From: CAZESS01 sp964414415
Lineage (GTDB): Archaea; Thermoplasmatota; E2; UBA202; DSCA01
Direction: 5' to 3'
Length of the DNA: 26,216 nt
NCBI GenBank assembly: GCA_964414415.1
Contig: CAYPWJ010000020.1
Span: 1 to 26,216, forward strand
This document shows, piece after piece, positions 17,301-21,283 of this stretch (position 1 is the stretch's first letter; each line of letters begins with the position of its first letter). Below the pieces are notes generated by a model. It did no database searches. It was not told where the DNA came from and was given only the letters and a program-made list of their open reading frames with translations. Made by a program: the position numbers and the translations under genes.

Positions 17301-17475
17301 GCCAGCCAGGAGTGGAGGAATTATAGTCATCGTCGACGTAGACATCAGCAGATGGTGTCCCACTGTTTGCTGCCTCTGCTTCCAGTAATCCGTTGTCCAT
17401 TTCAATCGCTATAAATAGTCCTGCTGTCATACATAGGGCCACTGCTAAAACCATCACTGCTTTTTTCGTTCGCAT
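8308..17475 (-). CDS. Giant exported multidomain surface protein (beta-helix, PKD and Ig-like domains)
   Basis: The 3055-aa product has a signal peptide (about 1-35). Its order, with approximate residues, is: VYVDDDYN-started NosD/PbH1 right-handed beta-helix 1 (46-490); carboxypeptidase-regulatory-like domain (497-575); unassigned beta domain (587-730); PKD1 (734-807); beta-helix 2 (811-1270) with a non-helical insert (956-1190); second regulatory-like domain (from 1279) and beta domain; PKD2 (1516-1589); long beta-helix 3 (1593-2180); a segment resembling those of immune-inhibitor-A-type proteins (2190-2335); Ig-like; an unassigned domain (2452-2598); PKD3 and PKD4 (2599-2763); two Ig-like domains; the LYLFGR module (about 2945-3055). 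PKD domains show W-x-F-D/G-D-G-type motifs. N-x-S/T sequons are abundant, fitting a glycosylated cell-surface adhesin or carbohydrate-active protein. No catalytic motif was identified. GGAGG lies 6 nt before the ATG. Confidence 0.93.
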   Translation of the reverse strand: MRTKKAVMVLAVALCMTAGLFIAIEMDNGLLEAEAANSGTPSADVYVDDDYNSSTPGWQYDHFSVIQDGIDAVVENGTVYVANGTYYENVEVNKTVDLIGEDRNRTIIDGGGSGGVAFVSADSVTITGFTILNGSRYGIRMRNTDNNVVKGVHVFNNFKGISLQGIAGSDRDNNKILDSKIFNNLLGITTDPNSDYDIICNNTLNNNAFALRIGGSCGDVIDSNLIKNNQIGVFIGGAPGTIMTNNSLDNNSYNLGIEGGAGGFDHNIDTSNMVNGKPILYLKDKSNITINQNITFGYLGIVNSENVTVKNVTLENNLQGVLLGNTENCRVENVNARKNWVSIYVENSYNNRIAKNTLHSSLGLSDIRVDYPLFPSSGILLQSSSSTNITSNQIYNNSNYGISLWESSNNTIYHNNLINNTQQAYDNGNNTWSGGYPSGGNYWSDYDEADEGAYDGYYGPNQSYPMSDGIADSPYNISGGSNQDRYPLMEPWEKKANGTIQGRAFNRYDEPVANATVRICHKVTGECYYTQSNSTGFYTKDVPPNPGAYYIMILDQQLSRNDSVESAVIEGLKENETRNIDLYTVGTKYNPVNMTEGLETNLSIVIYDDRLIHDDNVTMQITLGASKYNITEEFIRSWIQGPGEIKGIVTSEESEWPDIKGRLYVDIPVRYENVPKATVSILPTAAIDGGIQVHSNPFPTTGHIFCGINYDISPEGIHVEKANYPPLPHMMVNPKPLTPNETVSFDASFSQDPDGSISYYNWSFGDGTTASGEVVQHSFSEIGDYTVTLTVADNNGTERSIAQTISVNPSVVYVDDDYNEDTSGWQVTRFSSIQTAIGNVSAGGTVHVQNGTYHEHVTINKTIDLLGEDRNTTIIDGGGEGNIIEVNANGTKISTFTLRNGYAGIWLNSNNNVIEHNWITGNSGSGIELCNASHNSIRKNTIIDNHATGNYYRNNIACSLQLPTINISYYLEHNITLLFEFDMKYALDNTLHPDYSWGEYGDKMGIGLYNPKNKTHVFIIKHGAEQSGYSDWTTFNISEVTNTRSWQGHNITTLNEFYHWLNNKGIKDWGWTDMHGNMSLFWWLLTDDSDNAYGEGSNQLNWSGVYIDDARIYRADTNKTIWQADMESGNMSWYWQQGWDSFGWDTVGDTAMIYSGYDPWGITSEAYSSPGYSWGIHSPAFGIFTNWCSVSNTVFHNNFIDNDRDAFDAGNNTWDNGYPSGGNYWSDYDEADEGAYDGYYGPNQSLPMSDGIGDSPYNISGGSNQDRYPLMEPWEKKANGTIQGRVFNRYDEPVTNATVRITHKVTGECYYTESNTTGFYRKDIPPNPGAYYITILDQQLSRNESSESAVVFGLEENETSNIDVYTVGAKYYPVNMTEGVKTNLSIVIYDDRLVESDNVTMQITLTEATEYNLTEEFIQSWFQGSGKIMGVLTAEEMEWPEGLARLYVDVPVSHDNVPEATVSILPTAAEGGWIQVHSNPFREGHIFCPIDYTTGSSGIQVEQANYPPLPDMQFYPVSPAVSETVSFDASFSQDPDGSISYYNWSFGDGTTASGEVVQHSFSEIGDYTVTLTVADNNGTERSIAQTISVNPSVVYVDDDYNEDTSGWQVTRFSSIQTAIGNVSAGGTVHVADGTYSEHIQIEKKVSLIGTHEDNTIVDGNKSGDVVTIRADGVQLHRLTVRNGGIGHDLAGIKIDADRVTITHCIAHHHARAIRVLLGHNNITIRDCITYNNSRIHEPGHTLCPAGILLSKATNTVIENCTSYGNHGQGIWLSRGGGASGQGTIKNVIKNCTVYDNAGQGFAIYSSSNNIIAGCRSYNNSDGIMIASPTRQADFNTITNCNISGNQQGIRLRNTSKTNVSDNTIYSNSYDGIYLVESNDTIIRDCDIHSNGYTGIRFRRAGHNRVENSSFWNHTWNALTITNSDYNVINNSLCSDNGKKVTGDIFIGKYGSNHNRITNCSLYNDSIVLWESSRNYLCNNSLHDGGVYLQGAKLNYFTQTFKNNKVNGKPLLYFKNEQDVSLEGIKAGEILLVNCTGFNIEKVSINSTYDGIFSAYSNNITIAECELSDNIYGIRTWKMNYTLIKNTVLKNNSGGIRLQSSHYNTIVQNIFKNNRYGIEIPYYTRDCSIYGSTNNSIFHNDFFNNTHQAIDVYNNSWDDEYPTGGNYWDNYHGSDADNDGIGDTPYPVNCPSANWTLLEGGSWYSGSGNNLETCLVKRFNVTTNKTISFDFKANIEVGYDFMRVEYSTNGNSWEAMEGTYTTCKNSITGVHPNWVTEKMELPSFGTYYIRFRYITDYSWESEEQGLPAGVFLDNITVDGVTDSCTASNNWTVRCGYEDVMDRYPLIHPYNLKDTLAPTIESPVTRPDPQIKGKPVTILCNALDDRGVDEVKVAITCPNGTIINETMTQQGASAIYHYNNAFSQEGIYEYRIWAVDSSGNTNTSDVYEFHICDVANTTNVTIGEQVVNASDSDVQVTVNTTTNTSVGVGNYSINPAEGMPTGVASVGKYIEVTIENESAMDWPVHLTIYYTMDDLEDAGMHEGEIQGMYYYDDEAVMWRLYNTTGVNTTDVVWQGSQYAGYVWAYAWPGQLSPKVIGAANKPPETDFTYSPSSPADLDTIQFTDMSSDPYGEVVSWTWDFGDGNTSTQQNPTHIYSDEGSYTVTLTVEDDDGATDTMMESIMVSNVPPSADFSYQFHDKRTVGFTGKSADRDGGVVNWTWSFDDGSMSYEQDPTHEYQHGGSYTVTLTVTDDDNATSTVSKSIYIDVYAPATQLLRKYGDDWQEVDNATGGWCNHSVTIAFTADDDASGVASIHYRKDGGSWNDGSNAAIYIWQEGWHTVEYYSVDKMGNRENTHTYRFGIDKTSPNTPYSLSPALPDGDNGWYVNPVEVTLEAADNHSGVNATEYRIDDGAWQPYREPFTVSRDGEHTILYRSVDAVGNVEASESFDVRLDTSQPDISLVTPETGLYLFGRKILDLPGQTIIIGSITIEAEAADTASGMQQVEFYVDDDLQETVSDVPFEWQWDEFAVGTSTLKVAAVDSAGNTAVVERTIRMFNL
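12593..12894. repeat. 302-bp perfect direct repeat, copy 2
   Basis: Every base matches the copy at 14939-15240, with an offset of 2346 bp. In the protein it covers most of PKD2 and the start of beta-helix 3 (FSQDPDGSISYYNWSFGDG through VYVDDDYNEDTSGWQ to GGTVHV). Identity ends abruptly on both sides. Confidence 0.95.
13637..13830. repeat. Near-identical repeat, copy 2 (end of beta-helix / start of regulatory-like domain)
   Basis: This stretch matches 15983-16176 at the same 2346-bp offset, with about ten scattered differences. It encodes SGGNYWSDYDEADEGAYDGY, a YNISGGSNQDRYPLMEPWEK segment and ANGTIQGR. The shared offset shows that it and the 302-bp repeat belong to one duplicated 782-codon unit. 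Confidence 0.85.
14939..15240. repeat. 302-bp perfect direct repeat, copy 1
   Basis: Identical to 12593-12894. It covers the end of PKD1 and the start of beta-helix 2 of the giant surface protein. The spacing, 2346 bp, equals exactly 782 codons, so recombination between copies would keep the reading frame. Confidence 0.95.
15983..16176. repeat. Near-identical repeat, copy 1
   Basis: Partner of 13637-13830. Differences are scattered, unlike the perfect 302-bp block, so this part of the duplicated unit has diverged further. Confidence 0.85.
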
Positions 17476-17731
17476 GTTCTGCCTCCGCCACCTGTAACTA
17501 TTTTTGATTTAAAATAGTATTTCAAAAATTTAAAATGAAGCTGTTATTATATCTATATAATAATTAAATATTTGCGCTATCGCCATTGGAGTGGTCCCAA
17601 TGGACTTGTTCCGTAAACAAACATAAGCATAAATAACCATTGAAGCAAAAGGAGGTCCCGGGACAAATCGTTGGAGGTCAGAATTTTTATAAAAATTTAC
17701 ATATGGGCTGGCTTTTTGTATCTGCCTTACC
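17476..17731. other. AT-rich intergenic region with palindromes
   Basis: No convincing long gene is seen in these 256 bp. A minus-strand open frame at 17530-17811 looks spurious. The region holds a 7-bp stem hairpin, CCATTGG/CCAATGG (17583-17589 and 17597-17603, 7-nt loop), a 10-bp palindrome GTCCCGGGAC (17655-17664), and a 16-bp palindrome AATTTTTATAAAAATT (17682-17697) that can act as a TATA element in either direction. Near its left end, minus-strand TATTTTAAAT is a candidate TATA box for the giant surface-protein gene. Confidence 0.6.
17482..17486 (-). promoter_or_regulatory. Shine-Dalgarno site of the giant surface-protein gene
   Basis: GGAGG on the minus strand is separated by 6 nt from the ATG at 17475. 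This is a strong ribosome binding site, in contrast with the leaderless look of most genes in the window. It fixes the start codon and implies a 5' leader. Confidence 0.75.
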
Positions 17732-17929
17732 ATGATGAACGCGCGGGTGTTCGCCAGGAGCCTGAAGGCGCTGGCCCGGGTCTGCTCGCAGGATCCGGAG
17801 CAGGTAGACACCCGTCTCCTCGAAAAGCTTGAGGAGTTCGGCTACATCGACGAGGAGGGGCATCTCACCGCTTTTGGTCAAAAGCTGCTGTCCTACATCA
17901 TGGCGCATCGCGGTCAGTTTTATCCGTAG
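17732..17929 (+). CDS. Small hypothetical protein, winged-helix-like C-terminus
   Basis: A 65-codon frame with GC-rich codon use like the surrounding housekeeping genes. The product is predicted helical. Its second half, LLEKLEEFGYIDEEGHLTAF followed by GQKLLSYI, resembles the recognition-helix and wing region of small winged-helix proteins, but this is weak and no family was recognised. A symmetric TATA element (17682-17697) lies about 42 bp upstream, leaving a short leader. No ribosome binding site is obvious. MMN could start at either ATG (17732 or 17735). Its last 32 bp overlap the 3' end of the convergent uracil-DNA glycosylase gene. That overlap is a reason for some doubt. Confidence 0.55.
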   Translation: MMNARVFARSLKALARVCSQDPEQVDTRLLEKLEEFGYIDEEGHLTAFGQKLLSYIMAHRGQFYP

Positions 17930-18500
17930 CGTCGGTCAGCGAGGCGACGTGCTGCATGTCCTCCATGATGACGTCGCGGAGACCGGGGTTGTAGAGCGCA
18001 GCCGCGGGATGGTAGAGCGGGACGATCCGGAGCATCGCCACGGGCGAGCGGTAGATGGTGCCGTGGATGGCGGAGAGCGGGCCGGCGTCGAAGCCGTATG
18101 CGTCAAGCACGTATCCGGCGGCGAACGTCCCCAGGGTGCATATCACCTGTGGCGCTATCAGGGTTATCTGCTCGTCGAGATATGGGGTGCATGTCTTGAT
18201 TTCGTGTTGTGTTGGATCGCGGTTGTCGGGCGGGCGGCATTTGACGATGTTGGTGATGTAGACGCTGCCGCGTGTGACGGCGGCCTGGTCGAGTGCCTCG
18301 TCGAGGACTGTGCCGGCGCGCCCGACGAACGGTCTGCCGGTCCTGTCTTCCCGGCTGCCTGGTGCCTCTCCGATGAACATGATTGCTGCATCGTGGTCGC
18401 CTTCGCCTGGGACTGCGGTGCGCCGTGTTTCATGGAGGTGGCAGCGCCGGCAGGTCCGGATGGTCTCCTTGAGTTCTTTCAGGCGTGATAGGTCATTCAT
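17898..18500 (-). CDS. Uracil-DNA glycosylase, family 4 (Fe-S)
   Basis: Removes uracil, mostly from cytosine deamination, to start base-excision repair. The 200-aa length is typical of family 4 (UDGa-type) enzymes of archaea and thermophilic bacteria. Motif A is GEAPGSREDRTGRPFVGRAG near residues 44-63 and motif B is HPAAALYNP near 163. The four Fe-S cysteines are placed as expected: C17 and C20 (TCRRC), then KCRPP and IKTCTPYL in the middle. The ATG at 18500 overlaps the 3' end of rnp4 by 8 nt, so the two are translationally linked. The 3' end overlaps a small convergent gene. Confidence 0.92.
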   Translation of the reverse strand: MNDLSRLKELKETIRTCRRCHLHETRRTAVPGEGDHDAAIMFIGEAPGSREDRTGRPFVGRAGTVLDEALDQAAVTRGSVYITNIVKCRPPDNRDPTQHEIKTCTPYLDEQITLIAPQVICTLGTFAAGYVLDAYGFDAGPLSAIHGTIYRSPVAMLRIVPLYHPAAALYNPGLRDVIMEDMQHVASLTDATDKTDRDAP

Positions 18501-18798
18501 GGTATGGAAAGCGCATGACGCCGCCGCATTCCTGGCAGGTGATGGTCAGCCGCTGGCCGCCGGTGCGCACGCGGCAGTTTTTGCCTGGCACGAGGTAGCG
18601 GTAGCAGTGGCTGCATATGCGCCGCCGCTGCTGGCTGGTCAGGCGGACGAGGTATCGCATGGAGAGCTTTCGGGCCAGTGCTACGTAGCGGTTGGCAAGC
18701 TCCATGTTGCCCGTGAGCGCCTGTTTCTCTGCAAGGGTGAAGAGGCGGTCGATGCGTTCTCTGGCGATGTGTTTCCGGCTGTGCTTTGAATGGCTCAT
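18493..18798 (-). CDS. rnp4: RNase P protein component 4 (Rpp21 homologue)
   Basis: A protein subunit of archaeal RNase P, which trims the 5' leader of pre-tRNA. The 101-aa product starts with a basic helical region (ARERIDRLFTLAEKQALTGN, residues about 12-31) that in the family pairs with Rpp29. It ends with a zinc ribbon made of CSHC and CQEC. LARKLSMRYLVRLTSQQRRR just before the ribbon is characteristic. It overlaps the downstream uracil-DNA glycosylase gene by 8 nt and is preceded after 18 nt by a putative 25-codon micro-ORF. The ATG at 18798 fits the family. There is no clear ribosome binding site directly before it, so it may be translated by coupling or from a short leader. Confidence 0.9.
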   Translation of the reverse strand: MSHSKHSRKHIARERIDRLFTLAEKQALTGNMELANRYVALARKLSMRYLVRLTSQQRRRICSHCYRYLVPGKNCRVRTGGQRLTITCQECGGVMRFPYHE

Positions 18799-18816
18799 GT
18801 CGTGGCGGGATTGATG

Positions 18817-18894
18817 TCAGCTCTCTATCTTTATCTTTTTGGTATACTCCCATCTGTCGGTGGATAGGCGTATCCACGTTTCGTTTGCTTGCAT
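18817..18894 (-). CDS. Putative 25-residue micro-ORF upstream of rnp4
   Basis: A minus-strand ATG at 18894 opens a 25-codon frame ending in TGA at 18817. It reads M-Q-A-N-E-T-W-I-R-L-S-T-D-R-W-E and continues to K-K-I-K-I-E-S. A strong Shine-Dalgarno sequence, GGGGAGG (18906-18900), sits 5 nt before the ATG, and a TATA-like AAATACATAA lies farther upstream. This is one of the best ribosome binding sites in the window. The frame also contains a perfect hairpin (18860-18877). The stop is 18 nt before the rnp4 ATG, so it could be a leader peptide, a free micro-protein, or chance. No homologue is known to me. Confidence 0.45.
   Translation of the reverse strand: MQANETWIRLSTDRWEYTKKIKIES
18860..18877 (-). 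promoter_or_regulatory. Perfect hairpin inside the micro-ORF
   Basis: GTGGATA (18860-18866) and TATCCAC (18871-18877) form a 7-bp perfect stem with a 4-nt loop, in the transcript leading to rnp4. No T-run follows on the minus strand, so it is not a bacterial-type terminator. A protein-binding or RNA-structure role is possible. Confidence 0.45.
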
Positions 18895-18931
18895 GTGTTC
18901 CTCCCCGTTGGATTTATCCGGCCGCCGGTAC

Positions 18932-20251
18932 TTATGTATTTCGCTTTTTGACGAGCAGGGTCATGCGTTCTTTGCCCGTCACCACGATGCGCTCGCCCTC
19001 CTTGATGGGCTGGGTGCTCTCTGCCTTCCACAGTTTCCCCCGGACCTTGACCTGCCCTGCCGGGTCGATGTCTGTCACCGCGGTGCCCTCACGGCCGACG
19101 AACTCTTGGTCGCCCATGCGGGGTGTCGTCCGCTTTGTCTTGAGCGAGGCGTAGAGGGCGTAGGCGAAGAACCCGCCGATGATGACGGCGACGGCGATGC
19201 TGGCGATGCGGAAGGAGGTAAACCACGCGGCGGGCATCTCGTAGAGAGCGTCGCTGGCAGGTATCAGGACGATGCCGAAGACCAGGGTGGCGACGGCGGC
19301 CGTGGTCCACAGGCCAAACGTCGGGGTATATGCCTCGACGGCCATGAATATGAAGGCCAGGGCGAGGAGCAAAACACCGGCGGCGTTGACCCCGATGAAC
19401 GACAGGCCGTAGAGCGCGAGGATGAGGAAGATGGCGCCGACGACCTCGGGGACGTGGAAGCCCGGCGTGAGGAACCCCATGACGAGGCCGAGGATGCCGA
19501 TAGTGAGGAGCAGCGAGGCTATCTGCGGGTCGGTGAGATAGTCGACCACGGTGTCGCGGAGCGACCACTGGATCCGGATGATGTCTGCGTCCGTCAGCTC
19601 GAGGGTGACGTTTTTCCGTCCCTGCAGCGTCCCCTGGATGGCCATGCCGTCCGCCATGGCGATGAGCTCGGTGACGTTGCCGGCGACGAGCTCGACGGTG
19701 TTGTTCGCCGCTGCCTCGCCGGGACCGAAGGCCAGGTTCTCGGTGACGAAGCGCCGCGCCGCCGTTTGATTCCGGCTGCGGCTGTCCGCGATGCTCTGGA
19801 TCTTTGTGGCGAAGGCGTTGATTTCTTTCTGCGGCGCTGGCTCCGCGGTCCCCGTCGCCGGGTCGACGGTCCGCGGCTGGCAGGCACCGATCGAGGTGGC
19901 TGGCGCCATCGCCGCCACATGCGATGACAGCAAAATGAAGGTACCGGCGGAGAACGCCTGGGCGCCAGCCGGCCCGACGTAGACGATGACAGGGACGGCG
20001 CTGCCCTCGATGGCGCGGATGACGTCGTTCATCGCCGTGGAGAGTCCGCCGGGCGTGTCAAGCCTGATTATGAGCGCAGATGCGTCGTTGTCCTCTGCAC
20101 GGTCGATGGCCTTCTGGAAGCGACTGGCTGCCCCCTCGGCGATCATGCCGTCTATGGTCGCCACGTATACTGCCGGGCTGTCCTGGGCGAACACCGGAGC
20201 TGGCAGCGCCGCCGCGAGGAGCAGGAGCAGGATGCAGACCAGACGTTTCAC
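18932..20251 (-). CDS. NfeD-type membrane serine protease (ClpP-class)
   Basis: The 439-aa product has a signal peptide (1-22), an extracytoplasmic ClpP-like domain, several transmembrane helices (about residues 237-355) and a C-terminal NfeD OB-fold (REGTAVTDIDPAGQVKVRGK and on). The protease signature is AFSAGTFI, with S101 as likely nucleophile. K142, 41 residues later as in Pyrococcus 1510-N, is the probable general base. Family members cleave the hydrophobic tail of stomatin-like partners. The usual stomatin neighbour is not found here. The start codon is GTG at 20251, chosen because it gives an intact signal peptide and has a TATA-like box about 22 bp upstream. No family-matching ATG lies nearby. 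Confidence 0.88.
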   Translation of the reverse strand: MKRLVCILLLLLAAALPAPVFAQDSPAVYVATIDGMIAEGAASRFQKAIDRAEDNDASALIIRLDTPGGLSTAMNDVIRAIEGSAVPVIVYVGPAGAQAFSAGTFILLSSHVAAMAPATSIGACQPRTVDPATGTAEPAPQKEINAFATKIQSIADSRSRNQTAARRFVTENLAFGPGEAAANNTVELVAGNVTELIAMADGMAIQGTLQGRKNVTLELTDADIIRIQWSLRDTVVDYLTDPQIASLLLTIGILGLVMGFLTPGFHVPEVVGAIFLILALYGLSFIGVNAAGVLLLALAFIFMAVEAYTPTFGLWTTAAVATLVFGIVLIPASDALYEMPAAWFTSFRIASIAVAVIIGGFFAYALYASLKTKRTTPRMGDQEFVGREGTAVTDIDPAGQVKVRGKLWKAESTQPIKEGERIVVTGKERMTLLVKKRNT

Positions 20252-20270
20252 GTGTTTATATCAGGGAGCG

Positions 20271-20276
20271 ATATAA
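20271..20276 (-). promoter_or_regulatory. Putative TATA box of the NfeD-type gene
   Basis: TTATAT on the minus strand is centred about 22 bp before the GTG start at 20251, in the 55-bp gap after the CDF transporter gene. This points to a separate promoter and a leaderless transcript. Confidence 0.45.
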
Positions 20277-20306
20277 GTATGTAGGCGTCGCCGGGGGAAA
20301 TGGCGG

Positions 20307-21212
20307 TCAGCTGTCGGACGGCGACGCAGCGGTATCCGCCGGGTGGGCCGTGACGCTCAGCCGCTCGAGCTCCGGCACCTCTTCTTTTGCCCGGGCAAGG
20401 ATGTGCTGCCTGATCTCGTACACCTGGGCGATGGACATGTCAGGCGGCACCTCAATGTCGAGTTCTCCCTGCAGGACGGGGCCGGAGCTGCGCAGGCGGA
20501 CGAATCGAGCGTCGACGACGCCGTCGATGCCGGTCGTGATGCGGCGGATAAGCTGGCTTTGCAGCAGGCAGTGGCTGTCGCAGGCGTCGACCAGCATGAG
20601 GCTCGACTCCTTGATGGATATGTATCCGATGCTGACGATGGCCCCGGCGATAACGAAACCGACGACTGCGTCAGCGATGGCGAATCCGGCCGTTGAAAGT
20701 AGCAGCGCGACGACGGTGAGCGCCGACGCGCTGCCGTCCTTGATGGTGTTGTATGCCTCCAGCCTGGCTGAGGCAAGCCGGGAGCGACGGCTGGTCCGGT
20801 GCTTGTATATCCCCAAGGCAAGGGCAACAACGGCGGCGGTGAGGGCCAGCGCGACGCCGGCTGCCGGCAGCGTGACGGGGTGCGGGGTGACGAGTTGCTG
20901 GTAGGAGCGGAATACGATGTATCCGGCCAGGATGAACATCACGACGGCGGCGGCGATTGAGGCGAGGTTTTCGAGCTTGTAGTAGCCGAAGTGGAAGCGG
21001 TCGTCGGCCGGCTTCCGGAAGTACAGCAGGCCTGCCCAGACGGTGGCGGAGACGAAGCCGTCGCCGATGCAGTCGACGCCGTTTGCCACGAGGGCGACGC
21101 TCTCGGAGAAAAATTCACCGAAGATGACCTGGATGATGCCGAGGGCTATGAGTACGAGGGCGGTATACCCGGCGAGGGCATCCGGCTGTGAGATGTCATC
21201 CCGGGGCTGCAT
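20307..21212 (-). CDS. Cation diffusion facilitator (CDF) metal transporter
   Basis: An inner-membrane antiporter that exports divalent metal, probably zinc, iron or manganese, in exchange for protons. The 301-aa product has six predicted helices and a C-terminal cytoplasmic ferredoxin-like domain. Helix 2 has D47-x3-D51 (GVDCIGDG). The H-F-G-Y-Y-K-L-E motif near residues 74-81 is the family signature between helices 2 and 3. In helix 5 the usual H-x3-D is N155-x3-D159 (AYNTIKDG), so the metal site reads Asp-Asp-Asn-Asp. This suggests altered metal preference, which cannot be settled from sequence. A TATA box and an inverted repeat lie directly upstream. Confidence 0.88.
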   Translation of the reverse strand: MQPRDDISQPDALAGYTALVLIALGIIQVIFGEFFSESVALVANGVDCIGDGFVSATVWAGLLYFRKPADDRFHFGYYKLENLASIAAAVVMFILAGYIVFRSYQQLVTPHPVTLPAAGVALALTAAVVALALGIYKHRTSRRSRLASARLEAYNTIKDGSASALTVVALLLSTAGFAIADAVVGFVIAGAIVSIGYISIKESSLMLVDACDSHCLLQSQLIRRITTGIDGVVDARFVRLRSSGPVLQGELDIEVPPDMSIAQVYEIRQHILARAKEEVPELERLSVTAHPADTAASPSDS

Positions 21213-21223
21213 GGCCTCGGTAG

Positions 21224-21247
21224 CAGATGTGTCATCTGTTTATATAG
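21224..21247 (-). promoter_or_regulatory. TATA box and operator-like inverted repeat of the CDF gene
   Basis: CTATATAAA (minus strand, 21247-21239) is placed about 27-35 bp upstream of the CDF ATG. Directly after it is a perfect inverted repeat, CAGATG-TGT-CATCTG (21224-21238). A repressor there would block initiation, which is a common archaeal arrangement. A metal-responsive regulator is a reasonable guess because the gene encodes a metal exporter. Confidence 0.55.
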
Positions 21248-21283
21248 TTCCGCATCTCGGTGGCTGTATCGTTCCGTGCCGGC

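Noticed and set aside
17530..17811. 93-codon minus-strand frame before the giant gene
   Set aside because: No ribosome binding site or domain was seen, the residue content changes along it, and it covers AT-rich intergenic DNA and part of the small plus-strand gene.
18839..19927. 362-codon plus-strand frame
   Set aside because: It is antisense to the NfeD-type gene, which has clear catalytic and membrane features. The D, E and G richness comes from reading the complement.
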